This document shows, one piece after another, positions 16,652 through 25,413 of a DNA stretch of 46,737 nucleotides. Positions within the stretch are counted from its first letter, which is position 1. Each line of letters begins with the position of its first letter. This DNA comes from CAZMXP01 sp964570285. GTDB lineage: Bacteria; Planctomycetota; PLA2. The notes below the pieces were generated by a model, which was not told where the DNA came from, did no database searches, and saw only the letters and a list, made by a program, of their open reading frames with translations. The DNA is taken from positions 1 to 46,737 of the forward strand of contig CAZMXP010000038.1 of NCBI GenBank assembly GCA_964570285.1, given 5' to 3'. Position numbers and translations under genes: made by a program.

Positions 16652-17094
16652 ACCTCGCGGACGTCCGCAAGGCGCACATCCCGCGCAAGAAGCGCAAGCG
16701 CGTGGGGAGGGGCGTCGGCTCCGGCCAGGGCGAGACCGCCGGCCGCGGCACGAAAGGCCAGCAGGCCCGGAGCGGGGGCTCGTTGCGCCCCGGTTTCGAG
16801 GGCGGCCAGATGCCGCTCTACCGCCGCCTGCCCAAGCGCGGTTTCAACAACGCGATCTTCAGGACCGTCTACGCGATCGTGAACCTCGGCCAGATCGACG
16901 CCGCGTTCGAGCCGGGCGCCGCCGTGGACGCGGCGGCGATCCGCAAGGCTCGCCTCGTGAACGCGCGGACCGGGCCGATCAAGGTCCTCGGCGGCGGGGA
17001 GTTGACCAAGAAACTGACGATCACGGCGGACCGCTTCAGCCAGTCCGCGAAGACCAAGATCGAGGCCGCCGGCGGCTCGGCAATCACCGCGTAA
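16648..17094 (+). CDS. rplO: 50S ribosomal protein L15
   Basis: L15 (148 aa), a late-assembly 50S protein. The glycine-rich N-terminal region is typical: RKKRKRVGRGVGSGQGETAG, then RGTKGQQARSGG and GFEGGQMPLYRRLPKRGF. The C-terminal domain includes IKVLGGGELTKKLTITADRFSQSA. The start overlaps the rpsE stop and the stop shares a base with the secY ATG (TAATG). Confidence 0.96.
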   Translation: MNLADVRKAHIPRKKRKRVGRGVGSGQGETAGRGTKGQQARSGGSLRPGFEGGQMPLYRRLPKRGFNNAIFRTVYAIVNLGQIDAAFEPGAAVDAAAIRKARLVNARTGPIKVLGGGELTKKLTITADRFSQSAKTKIEAAGGSAITA

Positions 17095-18407
17095 TGCTGC
17101 GTCACTTCGCCAACCTCTTCCGGATCCCCGAACTGCGGCAGCGGATCCTGCTGACGTTCTCCTTCCTGGTCGTCTACCGGGTCGGCTGGAACATCCCGCT
17201 TCCGGGGATCGACCCGGAGAAGGTGGCCAAGCTCCTCGACAAGGAAGACCCCAACGCGCTGGTCAACTTCCTCAACATCATCAGCGGAGGGGGGCTGGAG
17301 CACGCGTCGCTCTTCAGCCTCGGGATCATGCCCTACATCAGCGCGAGCATCATCTTCTCGCTGCTCGTGAAGGTGATCCCGGCCCTCGAGAAGCTCTCGA
17401 AGGAGGGCAGCGCGGGCCAGCGCAAGATCATGCAGTGGACCCGGTACGCGACGGTCCCGATCTGCCTTGTCCAGGCGGTGTTCGCCGCGCGCCCCTACAC
17501 GATCCCGGAGCCGCATCTCGCCAAGTTCTACGGGGTCGCCGTTCCCCTCACGTTCGAGCATGACCCGGGGTTCTGGTGGATCACGGGGGCGATGCTCGCG
17601 CTGACCGCCGGCACGATCTTCATGATGTGGATCGGCGAGCAGATCACCGAGAAGGGCGTCGGGAACGGCATCTCGATCCTGATCATGGCGGGGATCGTCG
17701 CGCGCCTCCCGCAGGAGATCATGGGGTCCAACCTCTCCCCGGCGCAGAGCTTCCTGATCGTGAGCCTGTTCATCCTCGTGACGCTCGGCGTCGTGGCCAT
17801 CACGAAGGGGCAGCGGAAGATCCCGGTCCAGTACGCGAAGCTGACGCGCGGACGCCGCGTGTACGGCGGGCAACGGCACTACATGCCGCTGCGCGTCAAC
17901 ATGGCCGGGGTCATGCCGGTGATCTTCGCGTCCGCGCTGCTGGCGTTCCCGCCGCTGATCCTCGATGCGGTGGGCCTGACCCGCCTCTCGAGCGCGCTCC
18001 ACTATGGCAAGTACCTCTGGTCGATCCTGTACATCGCGCTGACCTTCTTCTTCGCCTTCTTCTGGACCGCGCTGATGTTCAATCCGGTGGAGATGAGCAA
18101 GAACATGAAGGAGTACGGCTCCTTCATCCCCGGCATCCGGCCCGGCCGGCCGACCGCGGAGCATCTCGAGAAGATCATGAACCGTATCACGCTCGCCGGG
18201 GCCACCTTCCTCGCGCTGATCGCCGTGCTGCCCGTGGTCTTCTCGGACCTGCTCGAACTCCCGACGATCCTGACGCACTACCTGGGCGGGACGACGATCC
18301 TGATCGTCGTGTCGGTCGCCCTCGACGTGGTGGACAAGCTCAACTCGTACCTGGTCATGCGGAGCTACGAAGGCTTCCTTCGCGGCGGGAAGCGCGGGGG
18401 GAGCTAG
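17094..18407 (+). CDS. secY: Protein translocase subunit SecY
   Basis: SecY (437 aa), the channel subunit of the SecYEG translocon in the inner membrane. About ten hydrophobic segments are visible. Family landmarks are YRVGWNIPLPGID near the N-terminus, the plug-region stretch ISGGGLEHASLFSLGIMPYI, EKGVGNGISILIMAGI and the cytoplasmic loop with RKIPVQYAKLTRGRRVYGG. The C-terminal segment FLRGGKRGGS is short. It follows rplO with a one-base overlap and precedes adk, the normal spc order. Confidence 0.97.
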   Translation: MLRHFANLFRIPELRQRILLTFSFLVVYRVGWNIPLPGIDPEKVAKLLDKEDPNALVNFLNIISGGGLEHASLFSLGIMPYISASIIFSLLVKVIPALEKLSKEGSAGQRKIMQWTRYATVPICLVQAVFAARPYTIPEPHLAKFYGVAVPLTFEHDPGFWWITGAMLALTAGTIFMMWIGEQITEKGVGNGISILIMAGIVARLPQEIMGSNLSPAQSFLIVSLFILVTLGVVAITKGQRKIPVQYAKLTRGRRVYGGQRHYMPLRVNMAGVMPVIFASALLAFPPLILDAVGLTRLSSALHYGKYLWSILYIALTFFFAFFWTALMFNPVEMSKNMKEYGSFIPGIRPGRPTAEHLEKIMNRITLAGATFLALIAVLPVVFSDLLELPTILTHYLGGTTILIVVSVALDVVDKLNSYLVMRSYEGFLRGGKRGGS

Positions 18408-18412
18408 CGCCG

Positions 18413-19065
18413 ATGCGCCTCGTCTTCCTCGGGCCTCCCGGCGCAGGAAAGGGCACGCAGGCGAAGCTGCTCGCCCAGGCCGAGGGATGGCTCCATCTCT
18501 CGACGGGCGACCTCCTGCGTTCCGCGATCGCCCGTGGGACGCCGACCGGCCTGCAGGCGAAGTCGCACATGGAGCGTGGGGGACTGGTCCCCGACGAGGT
18601 CGTGGATGCGCTCATCGAGGAGCGTCTCCGCGAGCCCGATGCGCGGGCAGGCTTCATCCTCGATGGCTATCCGCGCACGCTGGCCCAGGCGACGGCGCTG
18701 GCGCGCATGCTCGCGGCGGCGAAGACCCCGCTCTCGAGGGTCCTCCTCCTCGAGGTGAAGGACGAGCGCCTGGTGGCGCGCAGCAGCGGGCGGCGGAACT
18801 GCGTCTCCTGCGGGGCGATCTACCACATCGTCTCCAAGCCCCCCGGCCGGGAGGGGGTCTGCGACGCGTGCGGCGGAAGACTCGAGCAGCGCGCCGACGA
18901 CCGCGAGGAGGTCCTGCGCGAGCGCCTGCGGGTCTACCGCGAGCAGACGGCCCCGCTGGTCGCCCACTACGGCGCCCAGGGGCTGCTGGCACGAGTGGAC
19001 GGCGATCTGCCGATCGCGGAGGTGACGCGGGCCGTGCGCGCCGCCTCCCGGGGTGCCGCCGCGTG

Positions 19066-19066
<1 letters not shown>
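18413..19066 (+). CDS. adk: Adenylate kinase, zinc-LID type
   Basis: Adenylate kinase (217 aa) converts ATP plus AMP to two ADP in the cytoplasm. The P-loop GPPGAGKGT is at residues 7-15, the AMP-binding TGDLLR at 31-36 and the GYPRT signature at 85-89. The LID domain carries four cysteines (C130, C133, C150, C153) that form the structural zinc site of the long bacterial enzymes. It starts 5 nt after secY and shares one base with map. Confidence 0.97.
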
Positions 19067-19832
<766 letters not shown>

Positions 19833-19836
<4 letters not shown>

Positions 19837-20057
19837 GCCCGGGGGGCGTCGTACCCGCGATCGTGCGGCAGGCGCTTCCGAACGCGCGTTTCCTGTGCGA
19901 GGCCGAGGAAGGCCCCGCGGTGACGTGCCATGTCGCGGGAGAGATGCGGATGAAAGTCGTGCGCATCCTTCCCGGCGACGGTGTCCGGATCGAGCGATCG
20001 CCCCTCGATCCCAGCAAGGGACGGATCGTGGGCAAGGCCGGGAGGCAGGACCAATGA
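19833..20057 (+). CDS. infA: Translation initiation factor IF-1
   Basis: IF-1 (74 aa), an OB-fold factor that occupies the 30S A site during initiation. The family core is QALPNARFLCEAEEGPAV, HVAGEMRMKVVRILPGDGVRIERSP-type sequence and DPSKGRIVGKAG. The N-terminus (MSPGGVVPAIV) differs from the usual MAKEDVIEVEG and the end has a few extra residues. Both flanking junctions overlap by 4 nt (map ATGA infA, infA ATGA rpmJ), so it is tightly coupled. Confidence 0.93.
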
Positions 20058-20167
20058 AGGTGCGGGCGTCCGTTCGCCGCATGTGCGAGAACTGCAAGAT
20101 CATCCGCCGCAAGGGTGTGGTGAGGGTGATCTGCTCCGACAAGCGCCACAAGCAGAGACAGGGGTAG
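20054..20167 (+). CDS. rpmJ: 50S ribosomal protein L36, zinc-binding type
   Basis: L36 (37 aa), the smallest 50S protein, with a zinc ribbon. The ligands C11, C14, C27 and H32 are all present in CENCKIIRRKG and ICSDKRHKQRQG, so this is the zinc-containing form. The ATG overlaps the infA stop by 4 nt; rpsM follows after 4 nt. Confidence 0.96.
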   Translation: MKVRASVRRMCENCKIIRRKGVVRVICSDKRHKQRQG

Positions 20168-20171
20168 ATTC

Positions 20172-20552
20172 ATGCCGCGTATCCTTGGTGTCGACATCCC
20201 TCCGCAGAAGCCGACCTGGATCTCGATCACCTACATCTATGGGGTGGGCCGGTTCCAGTCCGCCCGCATCCTCGAGGCGTGCGGCATCGACGGCCGGCGC
20301 CGCGCGCGCGACCTCTCCGAGGACGAGGTGGCTCGTATCGCAGGCGAGATCGAGAAGAACCACGTGGTCGAGGGCCAGCTCAAGCGGCAGGTCCAGGCCA
20401 ACATCCAGCGGCTGAAGGACATCGCCTGCTATCGCGGCATCCGCCATCGCCGCTCGCTCCCGGTGCGGGGGCAGCGCACGCGGACCAACGCGCGCACGCG
20501 CAAGGGACCGCGCAAGACCGTGGCGGGCAAGAAGGGCGTCAAGGCCAAGTAG
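20172..20552 (+). CDS. rpsM: 30S ribosomal protein S13
   Basis: S13 (126 aa) forms intersubunit bridges and touches the P-site tRNA with its basic tail. The pattern is canonical: MPRILGVDIPPQKPTWISIT, YIYGVGRFQSARILEACGI, the RLKDIACYRGIRHRRSLPVRGQRTRTNARTRKGPRK-type region and a Lys-rich end. rpsK follows after 9 nt. Confidence 0.97.
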   Translation: MPRILGVDIPPQKPTWISITYIYGVGRFQSARILEACGIDGRRRARDLSEDEVARIAGEIEKNHVVEGQLKRQVQANIQRLKDIACYRGIRHRRSLPVRGQRTRTNARTRKGPRKTVAGKKGVKAK

Positions 20553-20561
20553 GGAGCAACC

Positions 20562-20942
20562 ATGGCGGTCGGAAAGAAGAAGAAGATCAAGCGGAACATC
20601 CCCAAGGCGATCGCGTTCGTGCACGCCTCGTTCAACAACACGATCGTGACGATCACGGACCCGAACGGGGACGCGGTCTGCTGGGCCTCCGCCGGCACGA
20701 TCGGGTTCAAGGGGTCCCGCAAGTCCACCCCCTTCGCGGCGCAGCGGGCGTCGGAGAAGTGCGCCGACGCGGCGATCAAGATGGGGGTCAAGGAGATCGA
20801 CGTCCGGGTGAAGGGGCCGGGAGCGGGCCGCGAGTCCGCGATCCGCTCGCTCCAGGCGCGGGGGCTGAAGGTCCGCACGATCGAGGACGTGACCCCGCTG
20901 CCGCACAACGGGTGCCGGCCGCGCAAGCGGCGCCGAGTCTAG
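20562..20942 (+). CDS. rpsK: 30S ribosomal protein S11
   Basis: S11 (126 aa), a platform protein near the E site. Recognisable blocks are AFVHASFNNTIVTITDPNGD, WASAGTIGFKGSRKSTPFAAQ and the end TPLPHNGCRPRKRRRV. A -35-like hexamer of the rpsD promoter overlaps its stop codon. Confidence 0.97.
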   Translation: MAVGKKKKIKRNIPKAIAFVHASFNNTIVTITDPNGDAVCWASAGTIGFKGSRKSTPFAAQRASEKCADAAIKMGVKEIDVRVKGPGAGRESAIRSLQARGLKVRTIEDVTPLPHNGCRPRKRRRV

Positions 20943-20968
20943 ACGGAGGGTCTTGGGGTGACTATACT
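20940..20968 (+). promoter_or_regulatory. Candidate internal promoter for rpsD-rpoA-rplQ
   Basis: TAGACG (20940-20945) overlaps the rpsK stop; a 17-nt spacer leads to TATACT (20963-20968). Transcription from ~20975 would give a ~23-nt leader with a purine-rich AGAGAAGGG site before the rpsD ATG. It would let rpsD, rpoA and rplQ be transcribed apart from the long cluster. Confidence 0.5.
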
Positions 20969-20997
20969 ACAGGGCTTCGCCTTCCAGAGAAGGGTCC

Positions 20998-21624
20998 ATG
21001 GCACGTACCTATAAGTCGTTCTGCAAGCTGTGCCGGCGGGAGGGGGTCTCCCTCCACATCAAGGGCGCGCTGAGCTTCAACACGAAGTGCGCCGTGAAGC
21101 GGCGGGAGTATCCGCCCGGCCAGCACGTCTACCGCCGCCAGAAGGTCTCGGACTACGGCCTCAAGCTGCGCGAGACCCAGAAGCTCAAGCGTGCCTACGG
21201 CCTCTCCGACCGCCAGTTCCGCCGCATCTTCGATGTGGCGCGCAACATGCCGGGCAACACCGGCGAGAGCCTGCTCCAGCTCCTGGAGCGCCGCCTCATG
21301 AGCGTCGTCGCGACCCTCGGATTCGCCCCCTCCTGCAACGGGGCGCGCCAGATGATCGCGCATGGCCACGTGCTCGTGAACGGGCGTCGGATGTCGGTCC
21401 CGTCCTACATCGTGCAGCTCGGCGATGTCGTGAAGGTCCACGGCAGGGAACGCAGCCAGGCGCTGGCGAAGCGGAGTATCGACATCGGCCTGCAGGGCCG
21501 GACGCCCGCCTGGCTCGAGCGCGGCGAGGAGCCCCCCACCGGGAAGGTGGTCGGCATGCCGACCCGGGAGGACGTCTCCCTCCCCGTGAACGAGAACCTG
21601 GTCGTCGAGTACTGCTCGCGCTAG
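20998..21624 (+). CDS. rpsD: 30S ribosomal protein S4
   Basis: S4 (208 aa) is a primary assembly protein of the 30S body and the alpha-operon repressor in E. coli. The N-terminal CKLCRREG and later KCAVKRREYPPGQH come from the zinc-type S4, with C9, C12 and C31 present. The fourth ligand, expected at position 26 (GERC in Thermus), is Ser here. The S4 RNA-binding domain reads RQMIAHGHVLVNGRRMSVPSY. The end LPVNENLVVEYCSR is canonical. It has its own promoter and a ribosome-binding site. Confidence 0.96.
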   Translation: MARTYKSFCKLCRREGVSLHIKGALSFNTKCAVKRREYPPGQHVYRRQKVSDYGLKLRETQKLKRAYGLSDRQFRRIFDVARNMPGNTGESLLQLLERRLMSVVATLGFAPSCNGARQMIAHGHVLVNGRRMSVPSYIVQLGDVVKVHGRERSQALAKRSIDIGLQGRTPAWLERGEEPPTGKVVGMPTREDVSLPVNENLVVEYCSR

Positions 21625-21651
21625 TCCGAGAAACCGGAGGAGAGATCGCAG

Positions 21652-22662
21652 ATGCGCATCCGCTGGAGGAACCTCGAGCTTCCGACCCGTGTCGTCGCCG
21701 AGGAACTCACGCCCACCTACGGGCGGTTTGCCGCCGAGCCGTTCGAGCGGGGATTCGGGACGACGGTCGGAAACGGCCTTCGTCGCGTGCTGCTCTCGTC
21801 GATCGAGGGGTCCGCCGTCACGACGGTGAAGATCCGCGGGGTCCGCCACGAGTTCACGGCGCTGCCGTCGATGGTGGAGGACATCACCGACGTCATGCTA
21901 AACATCAAGAAGCTGCTCGTGCGGCTCCACGAGGGCAGCCACGCGACGCTGCGGATCGACCGCAACACCAAGGGGGCGGTGACCGGGGCGGACATCATCT
22001 GCGATCCCGGGGCCGAGGTGATCAACCCCGAGCTCCACCTGTGCACGCTGGTCGAGGACACGGAGTTCGTCTGCGAGATGACCGCGCGCAAGGGGCGCGG
22101 CTACGTGTCGGCGGAGGAGAACAGCGGCACCGACGAGGAGATCGGCGTCGTTCCGGTGGACTCCATCTTCTCCCCCGTGCACCGCGTCCGCTACCGGATC
22201 GAGAACACGCGCGTGGGCAAGCTCACGAACTACGACAAGCTGATCCTCGAGATCTGGACGGACGGCACCGTCTCGCCCGACGACGCGCTCGTCGAGGCGA
22301 GCAAGATCTTCCGCAAGCACCTCAACCCCTTCGTCCAGTACGGTTTCGCGGGCGCGGAGCTGCCCGCCGAGCGGGCCATGCCGGAGGTGACCCTTCCCGA
22401 GCCGGTGGCGGCGGGCGGGGAGAAGCTCCAGCTGCGCGAGCGCCTCGCGCTCCCGATTTCCGACCTCGACCTCTCGGTGCGGGCCAGCAACTGCCTCGAG
22501 CAGGAGAACATCAAGACGATCGGGGACCTCGTCCGCCTCAGCGAGGTGGACCTGCTGACGATGAAGAACTTCGGGAAGACGTCGCTGCGCGAGGTGAAGG
22601 TCAAGCTCGCCAACGTCGGTCTCTCCCTCGAAATGGATCTCGACGCCCTCGCGGGCGGCTAG
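21652..22662 (+). CDS. rpoA: RNA polymerase alpha subunit
   Basis: Alpha subunit (336 aa), which nucleates RNA polymerase assembly through its N-terminal domain and contacts UP elements and activators through its C-terminal domain. The N-terminal domain shows FGTTVGNGLRRVLLSSIEG; the C-terminal domain LPISDLDLSVRASNCLEQ, then LLTMKNFGKTSLREVK. Length is normal. A GGAGGAGAG site precedes the ATG. It is followed by rplQ after 16 nt. Confidence 0.98.
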   Translation: MRIRWRNLELPTRVVAEELTPTYGRFAAEPFERGFGTTVGNGLRRVLLSSIEGSAVTTVKIRGVRHEFTALPSMVEDITDVMLNIKKLLVRLHEGSHATLRIDRNTKGAVTGADIICDPGAEVINPELHLCTLVEDTEFVCEMTARKGRGYVSAEENSGTDEEIGVVPVDSIFSPVHRVRYRIENTRVGKLTNYDKLILEIWTDGTVSPDDALVEASKIFRKHLNPFVQYGFAGAELPAERAMPEVTLPEPVAAGGEKLQLRERLALPISDLDLSVRASNCLEQENIKTIGDLVRLSEVDLLTMKNFGKTSLREVKVKLANVGLSLEMDLDALAGG

Positions 22663-22678
22663 GGGGCAGGAGCAGGCG

Positions 22679-23149
22679 ATGCGCCACCGCAAGCGGCCCG
22701 GAAAGCTCAACGTCTCGTCCGCGCACCATCGCGCGCTCCGGCGCAACATCGTGGCGGCGCTGTTCGAGCACGGCAGGATCGAGACGACGATGGCGAAGGC
22801 GAAGGCCTTCCGTCCCGTCGCGGAGAAACTGATCACGTTGGCGCGCCGGGGCCTGCAGGCCAAGAGCGCCGGCACGCCGCAGGGGGCGGCCGCGCACCTG
22901 CACGCCATCCGGCGTGCGGCGGCGATCCTCCCGAACAAGCCGGCCGTGCGTCGCCTCTTCCGCGACGTGGCCCCGGCCACGGGCACGCGGCCCGGCGGCT
23001 TCACCCGCATCGTGCGCCTCGGCACCCGGCGCCTCGGCGACAACTCGCCTCTGGCGCTGCTCATGCTCGTGGATGCGCCGGCCGCTGGGGCCGGCGGGGC
23101 CCCGACCGAGGATGCCGCTCCGGCCGACGGGGAGGAGCAGGGGTCCTAG
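22679..23149 (+). CDS. rplQ: 50S ribosomal protein L17
   Basis: L17 (156 aa), located at the tunnel exit. The N-terminal signature MRHRKRPGKLNVSSAHHRALRR is followed by RIETTMAKAKAFRPVAEKLITLARRG (family core) and GGFTRIVRLGTRRLGDNSPLALL. A ~25-residue Ala/Gly/Glu-rich tail extends beyond the conserved end. It is the last ribosomal gene of this run; a 39-codon membrane protein gene begins 9 nt later. Confidence 0.96.
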   Translation: MRHRKRPGKLNVSSAHHRALRRNIVAALFEHGRIETTMAKAKAFRPVAEKLITLARRGLQAKSAGTPQGAAAHLHAIRRAAAILPNKPAVRRLFRDVAPATGTRPGGFTRIVRLGTRRLGDNSPLALLMLVDAPAAGAGGAPTEDAAPADGEEQGS

Positions 23150-23158
23150 GGGACGACC

Positions 23159-23278
23159 GTGCGGCTCGCCCTCGGACTTCTCCTCTACGTGGCCTCCTTC
23201 CTCCTGCTGCTCCACCTCGTGGACCGCCTCGCCACGCGCGAACCGCCGGGCGGGGGACGAACGGACGGCGAGGCCTAG
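23159..23278 (+). CDS. Predicted single-pass membrane microprotein (39 aa)
   Basis: A GTG at 23159 opens a 39-codon frame, MRLALGLLLYVASFLLLLHL then VDRLATREPPGG and a hydrophilic end. It has one clear hydrophobic helix (about residues 3-20), an Arg just before it and a charged tail. It starts 9 nt after rplQ, with GGGGAC upstream as a weak ribosome-binding site, and its stop directly abuts the ATG of the next gene. I recognise no family. Its tight placement in the operon and its well-formed transmembrane segment support it as real. Confidence 0.5.
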   Translation: MRLALGLLLYVASFLLLLHLVDRLATREPPGGGRTDGEA

Positions 23279-24103
23279 ATGGCGATGCGGGGCCGCCAGC
23301 GAGAGGCGCGCCGCGGGTTGCCTTGGGCGGTCATCGAGCACCACTACGGGAGCCGCAACAAGTTCCTCGCGATCTTCCGCGCCTACGAGGCGCGTGTCGC
23401 GGGACTCGTCGCGTCCCGCGGCGTGCCGCGCGAGCAGATCCAGCTCACCGCGGCCGAGACCGTCGAGCTCTTCGACATGCCCCGGCTTCAGGCGCTGCTG
23501 CGCGAGGAGGTGCTGCCGCTCCGCGATGCGGCGCACTCGCTCTTCCGCGACCACAACATCGACGAGCCCTACGACTCGAGGGTCTCGCGCATCTACCACG
23601 AACTCTCGATCCTGAAGGAGGAGCACCTCTCGGTGACGAACTTCCCGCGCGAGGGCAGTGCCCGGGAGTTCGCGCGCCTCTTCGAGGAGGTCTCCACCTA
23701 CTACCCCGAGCGCCTCCGCCGCGTGCGCGACCTCTTCAACGTGGCCCAGAGGCGCCTCGATCGCCTCCTGCCGCGGTTCCAGGCCGATCCCATCGTGCTC
23801 CGCTCCGCCTATCTCTTCCGGGACAGGCTCTGGCCGGAGGGGCCGCTCCGCGGCCTCACGCGCTTCCTGCGGCGCATGTTCCCCGAGGAGGGGGCCGCCC
23901 GCGGCCTGCTCCGCATCGGGAAGTCCTTCCTCAGGGCCGGCTTCTACGACCAGGCGGAGCAGTGCGCGCTGCTCGGGTTGGATCGCGAGGCGCCTGCGGC
24001 GATCGAAGGGGGTGCGGGGGACGATGCCCGCGAGGAGTTCGAAAAGCTGAAGACCAAGGCCGGCGCGGAGAGGCGGGCGCTCGAGGAGATGCAGGCGGGA
24101 TGA
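23279..24103 (+). CDS. Hypothetical cytoplasmic protein upstream of miaB
   Basis: A 274-aa soluble protein of no recognised family. It is strongly charged, with many Arg/Glu pairs suggesting a mostly helical fold. Notable stretches are HHYGSRNKFLAIFRAYEARV near the N-terminus, a central YHELSILKEEHLSVTNFPRE and an Arg-rich segment RGLTRFLRRMFPEEGAARG, followed by RAGFYDQAEQCALLGLD, which looks like a single TPR-like helix pair. No signal peptide or membrane segment. It directly abuts the microprotein upstream and overlaps miaB by 4 nt, so it is probably co-transcribed with both. Codon composition matches the neighbours. Confidence 0.75.
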   Translation: MAMRGRQREARRGLPWAVIEHHYGSRNKFLAIFRAYEARVAGLVASRGVPREQIQLTAAETVELFDMPRLQALLREEVLPLRDAAHSLFRDHNIDEPYDSRVSRIYHELSILKEEHLSVTNFPREGSAREFARLFEEVSTYYPERLRRVRDLFNVAQRRLDRLLPRFQADPIVLRSAYLFRDRLWPEGPLRGLTRFLRRMFPEEGAARGLLRIGKSFLRAGFYDQAEQCALLGLDREAPAAIEGGAGDDAREEFEKLKTKAGAERRALEEMQAG

Positions 24104-25413
24104 AGCGGCTGCACATGATCAGCTTCGGCTGCCAGATGAACGTCTACGACGGCGAGCTGATGGTCTCCGCGTTCCGGCGCGCGGGCTACGATCGCGCCGC
24201 GGAACCGTCGGAGGCGGACGTGATCCTCGTGAACACCTGCGCGGTCCGGGAGCACGCCGAGGAGAAGGTCTTCTCCTGTCTCGGCGAGCTTGCGCGCCAC
24301 AAGCGCCGCCGGGAGGGCGTGCTGATCGGCGTGACGGGCTGCATGGCGGAGCGGATGGGCGGCGAGATCGCCCGGCGCGCCCCCTATGTGGACATCATCG
24401 CGGGGGCGAGGTCGTTCGGCGACATCCTCGACCTCGCCGCCGCCGCACGGGAGGGCACGGGTGCCGTCATCTCCGTCGGGCACGACCGCCCCCCTCCCGA
24501 CCGGGACGTGAGCGTGCGCAGCGACCGCTACCGCGCCTTCCTCGCCGTCTCGCGCGGCTGCGACCACCACTGCACCTTCTGTGTCGTCCCCGCCACGCGC
24601 GGCCGCGAGAAGGGCCGCCCGATGGCCGAGATCGTCCGCGAGGTCGAGGCGCTCGTCGCCGACGGGGTCGTGGAGGTGACGCTCCTCGGCCAGAACATCG
24701 ACTCCTACGGCAAGGACCGTCCCGAGGGGGAGGATCTCCACCACCTGCTGCACGCCTGCCACCGCGTCCCGGGCCTCAAGCGGCTCCGCTTCGTGACGTC
24801 GCACCCCGAGGACATGGAGGAGCGCATCTTCGACGACATGGCGAACCTGCCGAAGCTCTGCGGCGCGCTGCACATCCCCCCGCAGTCGGGCAGCAACGCG
24901 GTGCTCAAGCGCATGGCCCGCGGCTACACGCGCGAGCGCTACCTCGAGATCGTGCACGCGTTCCGCCGCCGCTTCCCGGAGGGGGAGGTCGCCGCGGACT
25001 TCATCGTCGGCTTCCCCGGCGAGAGCGAGGCGGACTTCGAGCAGAGCGTCTCGCTGCTGCGGGAGGTCGGCTTCCAGCAGAGCTTCATCTTCCGGTACTC
25101 GCCGCGCCCGGGAACCCCGAGCGCCGGACACTTCGAGGACGACGTGCCGCTCGCGGCCAAGGCCGCCCGCAACCTGCGCCTGCTGAAGGCGCAGGAGGGC
25201 GTGAGCCGCGCGAAGCACGCGGCGATGGTGGGGCGCACGTTCGAGCTCCTCGTCGAGGGCGTGTCGAAGAAGGACGACGCGATGCTCACCGGCCGCACGC
25301 GCGGCGGCCACATCGTCCACTTCGCCGGGGAGAGTTCGCTCGCGGGGGAACTCGTCCCCGTGCGGATCGAGGACTACAGCCCGGTAAGCCTCCGTGGCGT
25401 CCTCGCCGGCTAG
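24100..25413 (+). CDS. miaB: tRNA-2-methylthio-N6-dimethylallyladenosine synthase MiaB
   Basis: Radical-SAM methylthiotransferase (437 aa) that adds a methylthio group to i6A37 of tRNAs reading UNN codons. The N-terminal UPF0004 cluster ligands are C11 (CQMN), C47 (NTCAVRE) and C81 (TGCMAE). The radical-SAM triad is C154, C158 and C161 in SRGCDHHCTFC. A C-terminal TRAM domain (residues ~375-437) binds RNA. The CQMN and NTCAVRE forms favour MiaB over RimO or MtaB. It overlaps the upstream unknown gene by 4 nt and ribD by 20 nt. Confidence 0.94.
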   Translation: MKRLHMISFGCQMNVYDGELMVSAFRRAGYDRAAEPSEADVILVNTCAVREHAEEKVFSCLGELARHKRRREGVLIGVTGCMAERMGGEIARRAPYVDIIAGARSFGDILDLAAAAREGTGAVISVGHDRPPPDRDVSVRSDRYRAFLAVSRGCDHHCTFCVVPATRGREKGRPMAEIVREVEALVADGVVEVTLLGQNIDSYGKDRPEGEDLHHLLHACHRVPGLKRLRFVTSHPEDMEERIFDDMANLPKLCGALHIPPQSGSNAVLKRMARGYTRERYLEIVHAFRRRFPEGEVAADFIVGFPGESEADFEQSVSLLREVGFQQSFIFRYSPRPGTPSAGHFEDDVPLAAKAARNLRLLKAQEGVSRAKHAAMVGRTFELLVEGVSKKDDAMLTGRTRGGHIVHFAGESSLAGELVPVRIEDYSPVSLRGVLAG

